A program made the position numbers and the translations under genes. This document shows, piece after piece, positions 43,924 to 51,703 of a stretch of 62,336 nucleotides of DNA. The notes under the pieces were generated by a model. That model worked only from the letters and a program-made list of their open reading frames with translations. It had not been told where the DNA came from and ran no database searches. The stretch is taken from the NCBI GenBank assembly GCA_965363755.1, contig CBDTVL010000002.1:1-62336 (forward strand). The letters run 5' to 3'. Numbering within the stretch: position 1 is the stretch's first letter; each line of letters opens with the position of its first letter. Source of the stretch: JL08 sp965363755. GTDB lineage: Bacteria > Pseudomonadota > Alphaproteobacteria > Rhodobacterales > Rhodobacteraceae.

Positions 43924-44089
43924 TTCCTTGCTCCGTTATAGAATGATCGGAGCCCTCACCCGGTGGTAGTTTGCACAGACAAAAGTGAACGGGGTGTTAA
44001 GCATTTGGCCGAAACACACTCAAGATAGTTAAACTTGTTCGGGTAAGCAGTGACTACCGGCAGAGCTGAGATCTCGGCTGGTAGCCGAT

Positions 44090-44845
44090 TTAGATCGCCA
44101 GATATTCGGCACGCAGCTGTTCGTTTTCGAGCACTTCATTTGCGGCCCCGTCGAACACGATACCGCCGGTGTCCAGAATAACAGCGCGATCAGCCAACTG
44201 CAGAGCACGCACCGCGTTTTGTTCAACGATTACGGTGGTAATACCCTGTTCTTTGATGACCATCAGGGTCTTTTCGATTTCGTCAACGATAACAGGTGCC
44301 AGTCCTTCATAGGGTTCGTCCAGTAGCAACACCTTGATGTCCCGAGCCAGCGCGCGGGCGATGGCCAGCATCTGTTGTTCACCACCTGAAAGGGTTGTGC
44401 CCTCTTGCTGGCGCCGTTCGCCCATGCGCGGAAAGAGATCGTATATCCGTTCAAGCGACCATCCGATTGGCGGCGCGATCTGCGCAAGCTTCAGGTTTTC
44501 CTCGACGGTCAGGCCCGAGATGATGCGGCGATCTTCGGGAACAAGCCCCAATCCTGCTGCTGATGCCTGATGGCTTTTCATCTTGTGCAGAGGTTGGTGA
44601 TCCAGCCAGATTTCGCCATGTGACAGTTGCGGGTCATCGAGTCGTGCAATGGCGCGTAATGTCGACGTTTTGCCCGCACCGTTACGCCCCAGCAGGGCAA
44701 GGATTTCGCCCTCGTGGACATTAAAGCTGATGCCTTGCACGATGTAGCTTTCACCGTAGTAGGCATGCATGTCCCAGACCGACAGAAAGGCAGGGGCAGT
44801 GACGGCCTGATTGGCGTTCTTGGAAAAGTCGGGTTTGACGTTCAT
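44090..44845 (-). CDS. livF: LivF-type ABC transporter ATP-binding protein
   Basis: This 251-aa ATPase of the branched-chain amino acid/urea transporter group has Walker A GRNGAGKTST, signature LSGGEQQML, and Walker B VLLLDEPYEGLAP typical of LivF. It pairs with LivG in the same operon, which is ordered binding protein, LivH, LivM, LivG, LivF. It is last in the operon. Confidence 0.9.
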   Translation of the reverse strand: MNVKPDFSKNANQAVTAPAFLSVWDMHAYYGESYIVQGISFNVHEGEILALLGRNGAGKTSTLRAIARLDDPQLSHGEIWLDHQPLHKMKSHQASAAGLGLVPEDRRIISGLTVEENLKLAQIAPPIGWSLERIYDLFPRMGERRQQEGTTLSGGEQQMLAIARALARDIKVLLLDEPYEGLAPVIVDEIEKTLMVIKEQGITTVIVEQNAVRALQLADRAVILDTGGIVFDGAANEVLENEQLRAEYLAI

Positions 44846-44866
44846 GAGTTTTTTCCCTTCAGCACT

Positions 44867-45622
44867 TTATGCGCTTTCGCCCAGATACGCTTCGCGCACC
44901 TTGGGATGGCCTTTGATGTTTTCCGGTGAATCCTCGACCAGCGGAGTGCCCTGAGCCAGTACAGTAATGCGTTCTGCCAGCGAAAAAACCACGTGCATGT
45001 CATGTTCGATGATTGCGATGGTGATATCACGCTCTTCCTTGATCTGTTTTAGCAGGTCGATGGTGTTGTTGGTGTCTGCCCGCGCCATGCCGGCCGTCGG
45101 TTCATCCAGCAGCAGTAGGCGGGGCTCTTGGCTAAGGCACATTCCGATCTCAAGTCGCCGCTTGTCACCGCGCGACAATGCGGCCGAATGCATCTGCCGT
45201 TTGTCCGCCATGTTCATGTCCAGCAACATAGCTTCGGCTTTTTCGAGCACGTCAGTCTGGCTGGTCACTTGTGATAGCGCATTCAGTTCGAACGCCCCGT
45301 CGCGTTTGGCAAAGCAAGGGATCATCATGTTTTCAAGAACCGTCAGATCGCCAAAAATCTCTGGCGTCTGAAACACCCGTGAAATGCCCATCTGATTGAT
45401 TTCAAAAGGCTTGCGCCCCAGAACGGATTGGCCATCAAACATGACAGACCCGGTGTCTGGGATCAGCTTGCCCACAAGACAATTTAGCAGGGTGGATTTA
45501 CCCGCGCCGTTTGGTCCGATGATGGCATGCACCGAGTTTTCTGCGATGCTGAGATTTACGTCCCCCAGCGCCTGCAACCCGCCGAAGCGCTTGTTCACAT
45601 CTTTAACTTCGAGAATGCCCAT
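44867..45622 (-). CDS. livG: LivG-type ABC transporter ATP-binding protein
   Basis: This 251-aa ATPase shows Walker A GPNGAGKST, Walker B LLLLDEPTAGM and a variant signature LSRGDKRRLEIGM in place of LSGGQ. The C-terminal tail VREAYLGES is typical of LivG/UrtD proteins. It sits 21 bases upstream of livF. The signature variant is seen in family members that import amides or amino acids. Confidence 0.9.
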   Translation of the reverse strand: MGILEVKDVNKRFGGLQALGDVNLSIAENSVHAIIGPNGAGKSTLLNCLVGKLIPDTGSVMFDGQSVLGRKPFEINQMGISRVFQTPEIFGDLTVLENMMIPCFAKRDGAFELNALSQVTSQTDVLEKAEAMLLDMNMADKRQMHSAALSRGDKRRLEIGMCLSQEPRLLLLDEPTAGMARADTNNTIDLLKQIKEERDITIAIIEHDMHVVFSLAERITVLAQGTPLVEDSPENIKGHPKVREAYLGESA

Positions 45623-45634
45623 AGCTTTGTCTCC

Positions 45635-46840
45635 CTATTCCGCGGGCTGCTTGGCAGCAGGGTCATCTGTATTCGTGGATTTGTCTCGACGGATCATGCT
45701 TATTATCTTTTGTCCGCCCTGGACCAGACCACCGGGCAGGAAGATCACCACTGCCATGAACATCAGGCCCAGCGTCAGCGCCCAGCCTTTGCCCACAAAC
45801 GGGTGCACGATGGTTACAAGAAAATCCTCGATCCCATCTGGCATGAATGAAAACCACTGGTGCAGAACGTTGTCGTTGATCTTTGAAAAGATGTTCTCGA
45901 AGTATTTGATAAAGCCTGCCCCGAGGATCGGTCCGATCAGCGTTCCGGCTCCACCGAGAATAGTCATCAGAACAACCTCACCTGATGCGGTCCACTGCAT
46001 TCGTTCGGCCCCTGCAAGAGGGTCCATCGACGCCAGCAGACCACCGGCCAGGCCAGCATACATTCCGGAGATGACAAAGGCCGCAAGCGTATAAGGCTTG
46101 GTGTTCAGGCCGGTATAGTTCATCCGCTGCTGGTTTGACTTGACTGCACGCAGCATCATTCCAAATGGCGAACGGAAGATGCGGATCGATATGTAGAAGG
46201 CCAGCAGCATAAACATAGCGCAGAGATAGAAGCCCAGATTGAACTGGAACAGCCAGGGGCCCAGATCCAGTACGTAGGTCGAGCGCATCTCGAACCCAGG
46301 GAGCAGGTTTGTGACCGGAATCGATCCGTCAGCTGTCGCAGAGACCCCCAGAACGCGCGGGTCGCTGAGCGTGAGCTGCAGGCCGGTTTCGCCATTGGTG
46401 ATGGGTGTTAACACTGAATAGGCGAGGTTGAATGACATCTGGGCAAAGGCCAGCGTGAGGATTGAAAAGTAGATCCCCGATCGCCGCAGGCTGATAAAAC
46501 CAATCAAGAGCGAAAACAAACCGGCGACAACCACGCTGAGCGCAATGGCGGGCAATACGTTCATCCCCACCAGTTTGAACATCCAGACCGCAGAATATGA
46601 TCCGACGCCCAGAAACGCGGCGTGACCAAATGAGAGATAGCCCGTCAGACCAAACAAAATGTTGAACCCGATGGCAAATATGCCATAGATCACAAAACGC
46701 TGCATGAGGTCAGGGTAGCCCGCATTAAACTGAGCCATGCCCGAGCCTTCGGGGAAAGGGTTGAGAATGAAGGGGGCACACAATGTTAGAATGGCCACCA
46801 CGAGAAGGAGTGTTCCGTCTTTTTTGTTTAATCCAAGCAT
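45635..46840 (-). CDS. livM: LivM-type ABC transporter permease
   Basis: This 401-aa permease has about ten predicted helices and the LivM signature LTGYLSFGHAAFLGVGSY and GLLASMDPLAGAERMQWT region. A long C-terminal charged tail (about 30 residues) faces the cytoplasm. It lies 4 bases from livH in the same transcript. Confidence 0.9.
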   Translation of the reverse strand: MLGLNKKDGTLLLVVAILTLCAPFILNPFPEGSGMAQFNAGYPDLMQRFVIYGIFAIGFNILFGLTGYLSFGHAAFLGVGSYSAVWMFKLVGMNVLPAIALSVVVAGLFSLLIGFISLRRSGIYFSILTLAFAQMSFNLAYSVLTPITNGETGLQLTLSDPRVLGVSATADGSIPVTNLLPGFEMRSTYVLDLGPWLFQFNLGFYLCAMFMLLAFYISIRIFRSPFGMMLRAVKSNQQRMNYTGLNTKPYTLAAFVISGMYAGLAGGLLASMDPLAGAERMQWTASGEVVLMTILGGAGTLIGPILGAGFIKYFENIFSKINDNVLHQWFSFMPDGIEDFLVTIVHPFVGKGWALTLGLMFMAVVIFLPGGLVQGGQKIISMIRRDKSTNTDDPAAKQPAE

Positions 46841-46844
46841 GGTC

Positions 46845-47876
46845 TTAATCCTCCATCACACCTTTGCGGCCCATCAGGCCCCGCGGACGGGTGAGCAGAA
46901 TGATAATTGCAACCAGATAGATGATGATCTGGTCGATGCCCGGCAACAACGACTTCACTTCGTTCATTGAGGCAAAGCTCTCCAGAACACCCAGCAGAAA
47001 ACCGGCCAGCACGGCGCCGGGCAAGCTGCCCATGCCTCCGACCACAACCACAACAAAGCTCAGCACCAGAAAGTCCATGCCCATGTGGTAATTGGGTGAG
47101 TTGATCGGCGCGTACATCACGCCTGCGAGTCCCGCGACTGCGGCGGCGATACCAAACATGATGGTAAACCGTTTGTCGATGTCGATGCCGAGCAGGCCGA
47201 CGGTTTCGCGATCCGCCATACCGGCGCGTACAACCATGCCAAAGGTGGTGAATTGCAGGAATGCGAACACACCGCTGATGATCACGGCTGAGAAGGCAAA
47301 GTAGACTAGTCGCCAGTAAGGGTAGATAATGGCGTTGGCCTCATATCCCAGCAATACCCCAAAATCGAATGAGCCTTTGAACGCGTCGGGCGCGCCGGTG
47401 GGGATAGGATTGGCGCCATAGAAAAATTTGATAACTTCCTGCAGAACGATTGCCAGGCCGAATGTGACAAGAATCTGGTCCGCATGGGGGCGTTTGTAAA
47501 AATGTTTGATCAGTCCGCGTTCCATAACATAGCCGACGACAAGCATGACGGGAATCGCAAATAGAATTGCCAGCGGCACAGACCAGTCGATAATCGATGC
47601 GCCGAGTTCAGGGCCGAACCAGTCCTCAATATAGGTGCTTTTAACCTTCAGGGGTTTGCCCAGAAAATCTTTTTGGCTCTCGTCGATGGTTTCGTAGCTG
47701 ATGTTCAGGATACGCTGCACGGTGACTGCACAAAAGGCGCCGATCATGAACAGCGCGCCGTGGGCAAAGTTGACCACGCCCAACGTGCCGAAGATGAGTG
47801 TGAGGCCTAATGCGATAAGCGCATAAGCCGAGCCCTTGTCGAGCCCATTCAGAATTTGCAGGAGTATTGCGTCCAT
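46845..47876 (-). CDS. livH: LivH-type ABC transporter permease
   Basis: This 343-aa permease begins with the typical MDAILLQILNGLDKGSAYAL and contains the LivH motif TLGVVNFAHGALFMIGAF. A hydrophilic loop of about 30 residues around 60-90 (KDFLGKPLKVKSTYIEDW) is larger than in E. coli LivH. It is separated from the upstream binding-protein gene by a strong hairpin. Confidence 0.9.
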   Translation of the reverse strand: MDAILLQILNGLDKGSAYALIALGLTLIFGTLGVVNFAHGALFMIGAFCAVTVQRILNISYETIDESQKDFLGKPLKVKSTYIEDWFGPELGASIIDWSVPLAILFAIPVMLVVGYVMERGLIKHFYKRPHADQILVTFGLAIVLQEVIKFFYGANPIPTGAPDAFKGSFDFGVLLGYEANAIIYPYWRLVYFAFSAVIISGVFAFLQFTTFGMVVRAGMADRETVGLLGIDIDKRFTIMFGIAAAVAGLAGVMYAPINSPNYHMGMDFLVLSFVVVVVGGMGSLPGAVLAGFLLGVLESFASMNEVKSLLPGIDQIIIYLVAIIILLTRPRGLMGRKGVMED

Positions 47877-47924
47877 TGTCCCAGCCCGGATTTATTGATG
47901 TGCGTGCCGTAGTGGTTCGCGAAA

Positions 47925-47952
47925 GGGTAGGGCGGGAATAAACCCGCCCTAC
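47925..47952 (-). terminator. Hairpin after the Liv binding-protein gene
   Basis: GGTAGGGCGGG and CCCGCCCTACC form a perfect 11-bp stem with a 6-base loop, 8 bases after the binding-protein stop. There is only a short T stretch after it on the minus strand, so it may be an mRNA-stabilising or attenuating structure more than a full terminator. Confidence 0.6.
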
Positions 47953-47960
47953 CAAAGTGA

Positions 47961-49307
47961 TCAGGCGCCAGGATTACAGGTGCCCAGGCTTCCGCCTGCG
48001 AACATCTCGTGATCCGGTGCATAAGTTACCTGCGCCGCCGGTGTCACTTCGACCACTTCAAGAAGGTCGAACTCAGATGTCGGGTTGTCTTTACCCTTCA
48101 CAACCAGCACGTCTTTGAAGCACTGGTGATCGTCCGCACGATAAAGTGTTGGGCCGTTGCCCATGCCATCAAACTCAAAGCCCTCAAGAGCTTCGACAAT
48201 GCCACATGGGTTGAATGTGCCCGCACGTTGCGCCGCATCTGCATACAGGATCGTCTGTACGTAGGTCGTGTGCGCCGCCTGGCTGGGCGGGAAGCCGTAT
48301 TTGGTGCCAAAGGATTTAACGAACGCTTTGGAGCCTTCATCCTGTAGCGACCAGTGCCAGTTTGTCGAGCCAAAGATGCCTTTAACGTTTTCGCCAGCAC
48401 CACGGGCCATCAGACGCGAATACAGCGGCACAATGATCTCAAATTGCTTGCCGTTGACTTGCTTGTCTTTCAGGCCAAACTGAACTGCGTTGGTCAGCGA
48501 GTTCACCATGTTGCCACCGTAGTGGTTCAGGACCAGCACGTCCGCACCAGAGTTCAGAACTGGCGCGATGTAAGACGAGAAGTCAGTCGACGCAAGCGGT
48601 GTCAGAACGTTGTTTACAGTTTCCCAGCCAAGAGCTTCTGTTGCAGCCGCGATCGACGCCTGCTGTGTCCAGCCCCACGTATAGTCAGCCGTCAGGTGAT
48701 AGGCCTTGCGGTCCGAGCCGTAGTTGCTCTGCAGCACAGGCGCCAAAGCAGCACCAGACATATAGCCGTTAAAGAAGTGACGGAAACCGTTGGCTTTTTT
48801 GTCTTTCCCGGTTGTGTCGTTGGAGTGGGTCAGACCAGCCATAAAGATTACGCCAGCTTCTTGGCACAGGCCTTGTACCGCAATCGCCACACCCGAAGAC
48901 GAACCACCGGTGATCATCACCGCACCGTCTTTTTCGATCATCGATTTGGCAGAGGCGCGGGCCGCGTCAGATTTGGTCTGAGTGTCGCCTGTGACATACT
49001 CGACCTTTTTGCCAAGAATGCCGTCGCCAGTCAGCTCTTTTGAGCTGAACGTGGGCATCATGCCGGCGTCGCCGCCGCCATTCAGGTGTTCAACCGCCAG
49101 CTCGTAGGCGCGCAGTTCGTCTGCACCCTCATCAGCATAAGGACCGGTTTGTGGAACGTTGAAGCCAAGCGTAACACTGGAACCGGTGGGCTCGTTTGTG
49201 TACGCAGCGGCGGACGACGCCGTAAAGATCGTCGGCAAAGCCAGACCAGCACCAGCGACAGCGCTGGTTTTCATCAGGCCGCGACGCGTAAAGTTCGAAT
49301 TGGACAT
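47961..49307 (-). CDS. Branched-chain amino acid/amide-type ABC substrate-binding protein
   Basis: This protein of about 448 aa is a periplasmic-binding-protein family 6 member. A Tat-like signal (FTRRGLMKTSAVAGAGLALP) ends near SSAAAY. The mature part has NVPQTGPYADEGADELRAYE and VMITGGSSSGVAIAV typical of LivJ/UrtA/AmiC proteins. GGAGG precedes MSNSNF, fixing the start. Ligand is not determined; amides, urea or amino acids are possible. It heads the operon and should be highly expressed. Confidence 0.88.
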   Translation of the reverse strand: MSNSNFTRRGLMKTSAVAGAGLALPTIFTASSAAAYTNEPTGSSVTLGFNVPQTGPYADEGADELRAYELAVEHLNGGGDAGMMPTFSSKELTGDGILGKKVEYVTGDTQTKSDAARASAKSMIEKDGAVMITGGSSSGVAIAVQGLCQEAGVIFMAGLTHSNDTTGKDKKANGFRHFFNGYMSGAALAPVLQSNYGSDRKAYHLTADYTWGWTQQASIAAATEALGWETVNNVLTPLASTDFSSYIAPVLNSGADVLVLNHYGGNMVNSLTNAVQFGLKDKQVNGKQFEIIVPLYSRLMARGAGENVKGIFGSTNWHWSLQDEGSKAFVKSFGTKYGFPPSQAAHTTYVQTILYADAAQRAGTFNPCGIVEALEGFEFDGMGNGPTLYRADDHQCFKDVLVVKGKDNPTSEFDLLEVVEVTPAAQVTYAPDHEMFAGGSLGTCNPGA

Positions 49308-49403
49308 TGAATCCTCCCATATCGTGAAGTGCGCAGTGGGCTCCCTGTCCACACAGCGCGCGCACGTTTTCGTGCAAAGCCATTATCGCGTTCCTTTTGA
49401 AAA

Positions 49404-49477
49404 TTGCGCAACAAGCCCCTTGTCCTGAACGATTATTTTGTAAATAATTGCACAAGGTTCGCTGTGATGTTGTAAAT
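49404..49477. promoter_or_regulatory. Candidate operators in the Liv/XRE divergent region
   Basis: Near-palindromes TTGCGCAA (49404-49411) and TTGCACAA (49448-49455) and two copies of TTGTAAAT (49438, 49470; 32 bases apart) lie between the binding-protein gene and the XRE regulator. Related XRE regulators (RamB type) bind TTTGCAAA-like sites, so these may be targets of the adjacent protein. Confidence 0.4.
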
Positions 49478-49547
49478 TTCATTATGTTGCAGTGCAGAAA
49501 CCTATTGAAATACCTCGAAATTTCTACCTCGAGCAAAGGATACCAGG

Positions 49548-50858
49548 TTGGCCCGTGACACCTTAACCGGAAGTCGAATCCGCGAGCGGCGTATTATGGC
49601 GTCGCTCAAGCAGGCTGAACTGGCCCGCCAGATCGGAATATCCGCGTCCTATCTTAATCTGATCGAGCATAACCGCCGCAGAATCGGCGGCAAGCTTTTG
49701 CTCGACATCGCACGTGTCCTTGATGTTGAAGCCTCTATGCTTGCAGAGGGAGCCGAAGCTGCCCTGATCGCGGCGCTACGCGAAGCAGCAGCAGATGCCA
49801 AATCTGTCAAAGCCGAGGCGGATCGCGCAGATGAGTTTGCCGGCCGGTTTCCGGGATGGGCATCAGTCTTGGTCGGGGCCCATCGCCGGATCGCATCATT
49901 GGAGCGAACAGTGGAGACATTGACGGATCGAGTGGCGCACGATCCACAATTGGCGGCCTCGCTGCATGAAGTTTTGTCAACTGCAGCGGCGATTCATTCG
50001 ACGGCATCAATTTTGGCAGAGACTAAGGAATTGGAGCCAGAGTGGCGCAACCGTTTTCATCGTAACATTAATGAGGACAGCGCCCGTCTGGCTGAAAGCA
50101 GCAAAGCCCTTGTCGGGTATCTGGACGACGCTGGTGCGACTGAGGATCAACTGGCGTCGCCTCAGGAAGAAGTTGAGGCGTTGTTATCAGCTCAGGGTCA
50201 CTTTTTTGCAGCCTTGGAAGTGGAAAATCCAGATATTGCAAAGATGATCAAAGACGAAACCCGACTAACTTCGACCGCCGCCCGCCATGTCGCGCGTGAC
50301 GTTCTGGGGCAATATGCAAGCGATGCAGTTGCGATGCCCTTGTCCAGTTTCCAGGCAGCCCTGATTGAAATCGGCTTGGACCCGATAAGGCTGGCCGATA
50401 GGTTTGGCGCTCCGTTACAGGCCGTGCTCAGGCGCCTTGCGGCGATGCCCTCCGGAACACTTGGGGCAGATGCCGGTTTGATTGTCAGTGACAGTTCCGG
50501 AGCCATGCTGTTTCGCAAACCAGTCGACGGCTTTTCCATGCCGAGGTTTGGCGCGTCCTGCCCTTTGTGGCCCTTGTTCAGTGCGCTGAGCCGCCCGATG
50601 ACGCCAATTCTGCAACGGGTCGAGCAAGTTGGCCGTGACGCATCCCAGTTTGATTGTTTCGCGATTGCGCATCCGGTGGGGGCCGCGGCGCTGAACATTG
50701 AACCGCTTTATCACTCAACCATGCTTATTGTGCCAGCGGGTCAAATCGTTTTGACCCCCGACACAATCGCGCGGCCCGTCGGGAGTACCTGCCGAATCTG
50801 CCCGCGCGAACGCTGTACAGGCCGCCGCGAGTCGTCCATCCTGAGCGAAGGGTTTTGA
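49548..50858 (+). CDS. XRE-family regulator of the RamB/ScfR short-chain-fatty-acid type
   Basis: This 436-aa protein has an N-terminal XRE helix-turn-helix (GSRIRERRIMASLKQAELARQIGISASYLNLIEHNRRR), a central helical region (about residues 80-230) and a C-terminal DUF2083-like domain ending in Cys-rich CRICPRERCTGRRES. It starts with TTG. Relatives such as RamB control acetate and propionate metabolism. It is divergent from the Liv operon and precedes a two-component locus, so either may be a target. Confidence 0.82.
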   Translation: MARDTLTGSRIRERRIMASLKQAELARQIGISASYLNLIEHNRRRIGGKLLLDIARVLDVEASMLAEGAEAALIAALREAAADAKSVKAEADRADEFAGRFPGWASVLVGAHRRIASLERTVETLTDRVAHDPQLAASLHEVLSTAAAIHSTASILAETKELEPEWRNRFHRNINEDSARLAESSKALVGYLDDAGATEDQLASPQEEVEALLSAQGHFFAALEVENPDIAKMIKDETRLTSTAARHVARDVLGQYASDAVAMPLSSFQAALIEIGLDPIRLADRFGAPLQAVLRRLAAMPSGTLGADAGLIVSDSSGAMLFRKPVDGFSMPRFGASCPLWPLFSALSRPMTPILQRVEQVGRDASQFDCFAIAHPVGAAALNIEPLYHSTMLIVPAGQIVLTPDTIARPVGSTCRICPRERCTGRRESSILSEGF

Positions 50859-50959
50859 CAGCACAGCCAAAACTAGGGATAGTCCGCCATGGGCGACCCA
50901 ATCGGGCTGAGAAAGCTGCAAAAGCGCCCGTTGCAGACCTTGGGGAGGGGAGCAAGCGA

Positions 50960-51328
50960 ATGGGAGGACACGTTCTTTTGATCGAAGATGAACCCAATAT
51001 TATCGAAGCGATCAGGTTTTTGTTGTCGCGCGACGGGTGGCGGGTGGATACCCATTCCAATGGTCATGATGCGGTGGATGTAATCCGCTCAACGCAGCCT
51101 GATCTGGTAATTCTCGATGTGATGCTGCCCGGCAAAAGCGGCTTTGATATTCTAACCGAGATGAGATCGGAACCTGAAATGCATAAGCTGCCCGTTCTCA
51201 TGCTGACTGCGCGCGGTCAATCGCGGGATAGGGAAATGGCGGAAAAGGCCGGTGTCAGCCGTTTCATGACCAAACCGTTCTCCAATGCCGAAGTTCTCGA
51301 TGCAGTGCGCGAGTTGGTGGCGACTTGA
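50960..51328 (+). CDS. Stand-alone response regulator receiver protein
   Basis: This protein of about 122 aa is a single receiver domain with HVLLIEDEPNIIEAI, phosphoacceptor Asp53 in LVILDVMLPG, LTARGQ and the conserved Lys in FMTKPF. It has no output domain, so it may act by protein contact or as a phosphate sink. The ATG at 50960 with GGAG upstream is chosen over a TTG 35 codons earlier. It lies two genes upstream of the histidine kinase, its likely partner. Confidence 0.85.
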   Translation: MGGHVLLIEDEPNIIEAIRFLLSRDGWRVDTHSNGHDAVDVIRSTQPDLVILDVMLPGKSGFDILTEMRSEPEMHKLPVLMLTARGQSRDREMAEKAGVSRFMTKPFSNAEVLDAVRELVAT

Positions 51329-51373
51329 TCAGCGGCCCGGACATCATGGCCCGCAACATCGAGGTCTGAGGAT

Positions 51374-51703
51374 ATGTCACAGGGCCAGCGCCGATCCCCT
51401 GCGAACCCGGGATCTCCGGTATTTTTGGAGCCGCAGAGCTATCGCCGACGTCGCTTGATGGATGGAGCACGGATTCTGCCCGCATTTGGGGTCTTGCTCT
51501 GGATGGTGCCGCTGTTGTGGCCGACCGGGAACTCGGATGTCGACAATCCTGTGTCGATGTCAAGCGCCATGCTCTATATCTTTGCGGTTTGGGGCGGGCT
51601 TATCTGCATCACGGTTGGCATCTGGATCAAGACCCGGGCGGGTCCGTCCGAAGATGCGGATGGCCGAGATGGGACCCCAGAACAATCAAACAGGCCTGAC
51701 TGA
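51374..51703 (+). CDS. Small membrane protein upstream of the SSS kinase
   Basis: This 109-aa protein has a charged N terminus (about 30 residues), two hydrophobic helices (about residues 33-51 and 67-86) and a charged, Asp/Gly-rich tail. The two-helix layout beside a sodium-solute-symporter-like protein recalls the small DUF4212 subunits of some SSS transporters, but the sequence does not match that family. It overlaps the start of the kinase gene by 1 base. Confidence 0.65.
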   Translation: MSQGQRRSPANPGSPVFLEPQSYRRRRLMDGARILPAFGVLLWMVPLLWPTGNSDVDNPVSMSSAMLYIFAVWGGLICITVGIWIKTRAGPSEDADGRDGTPEQSNRPD

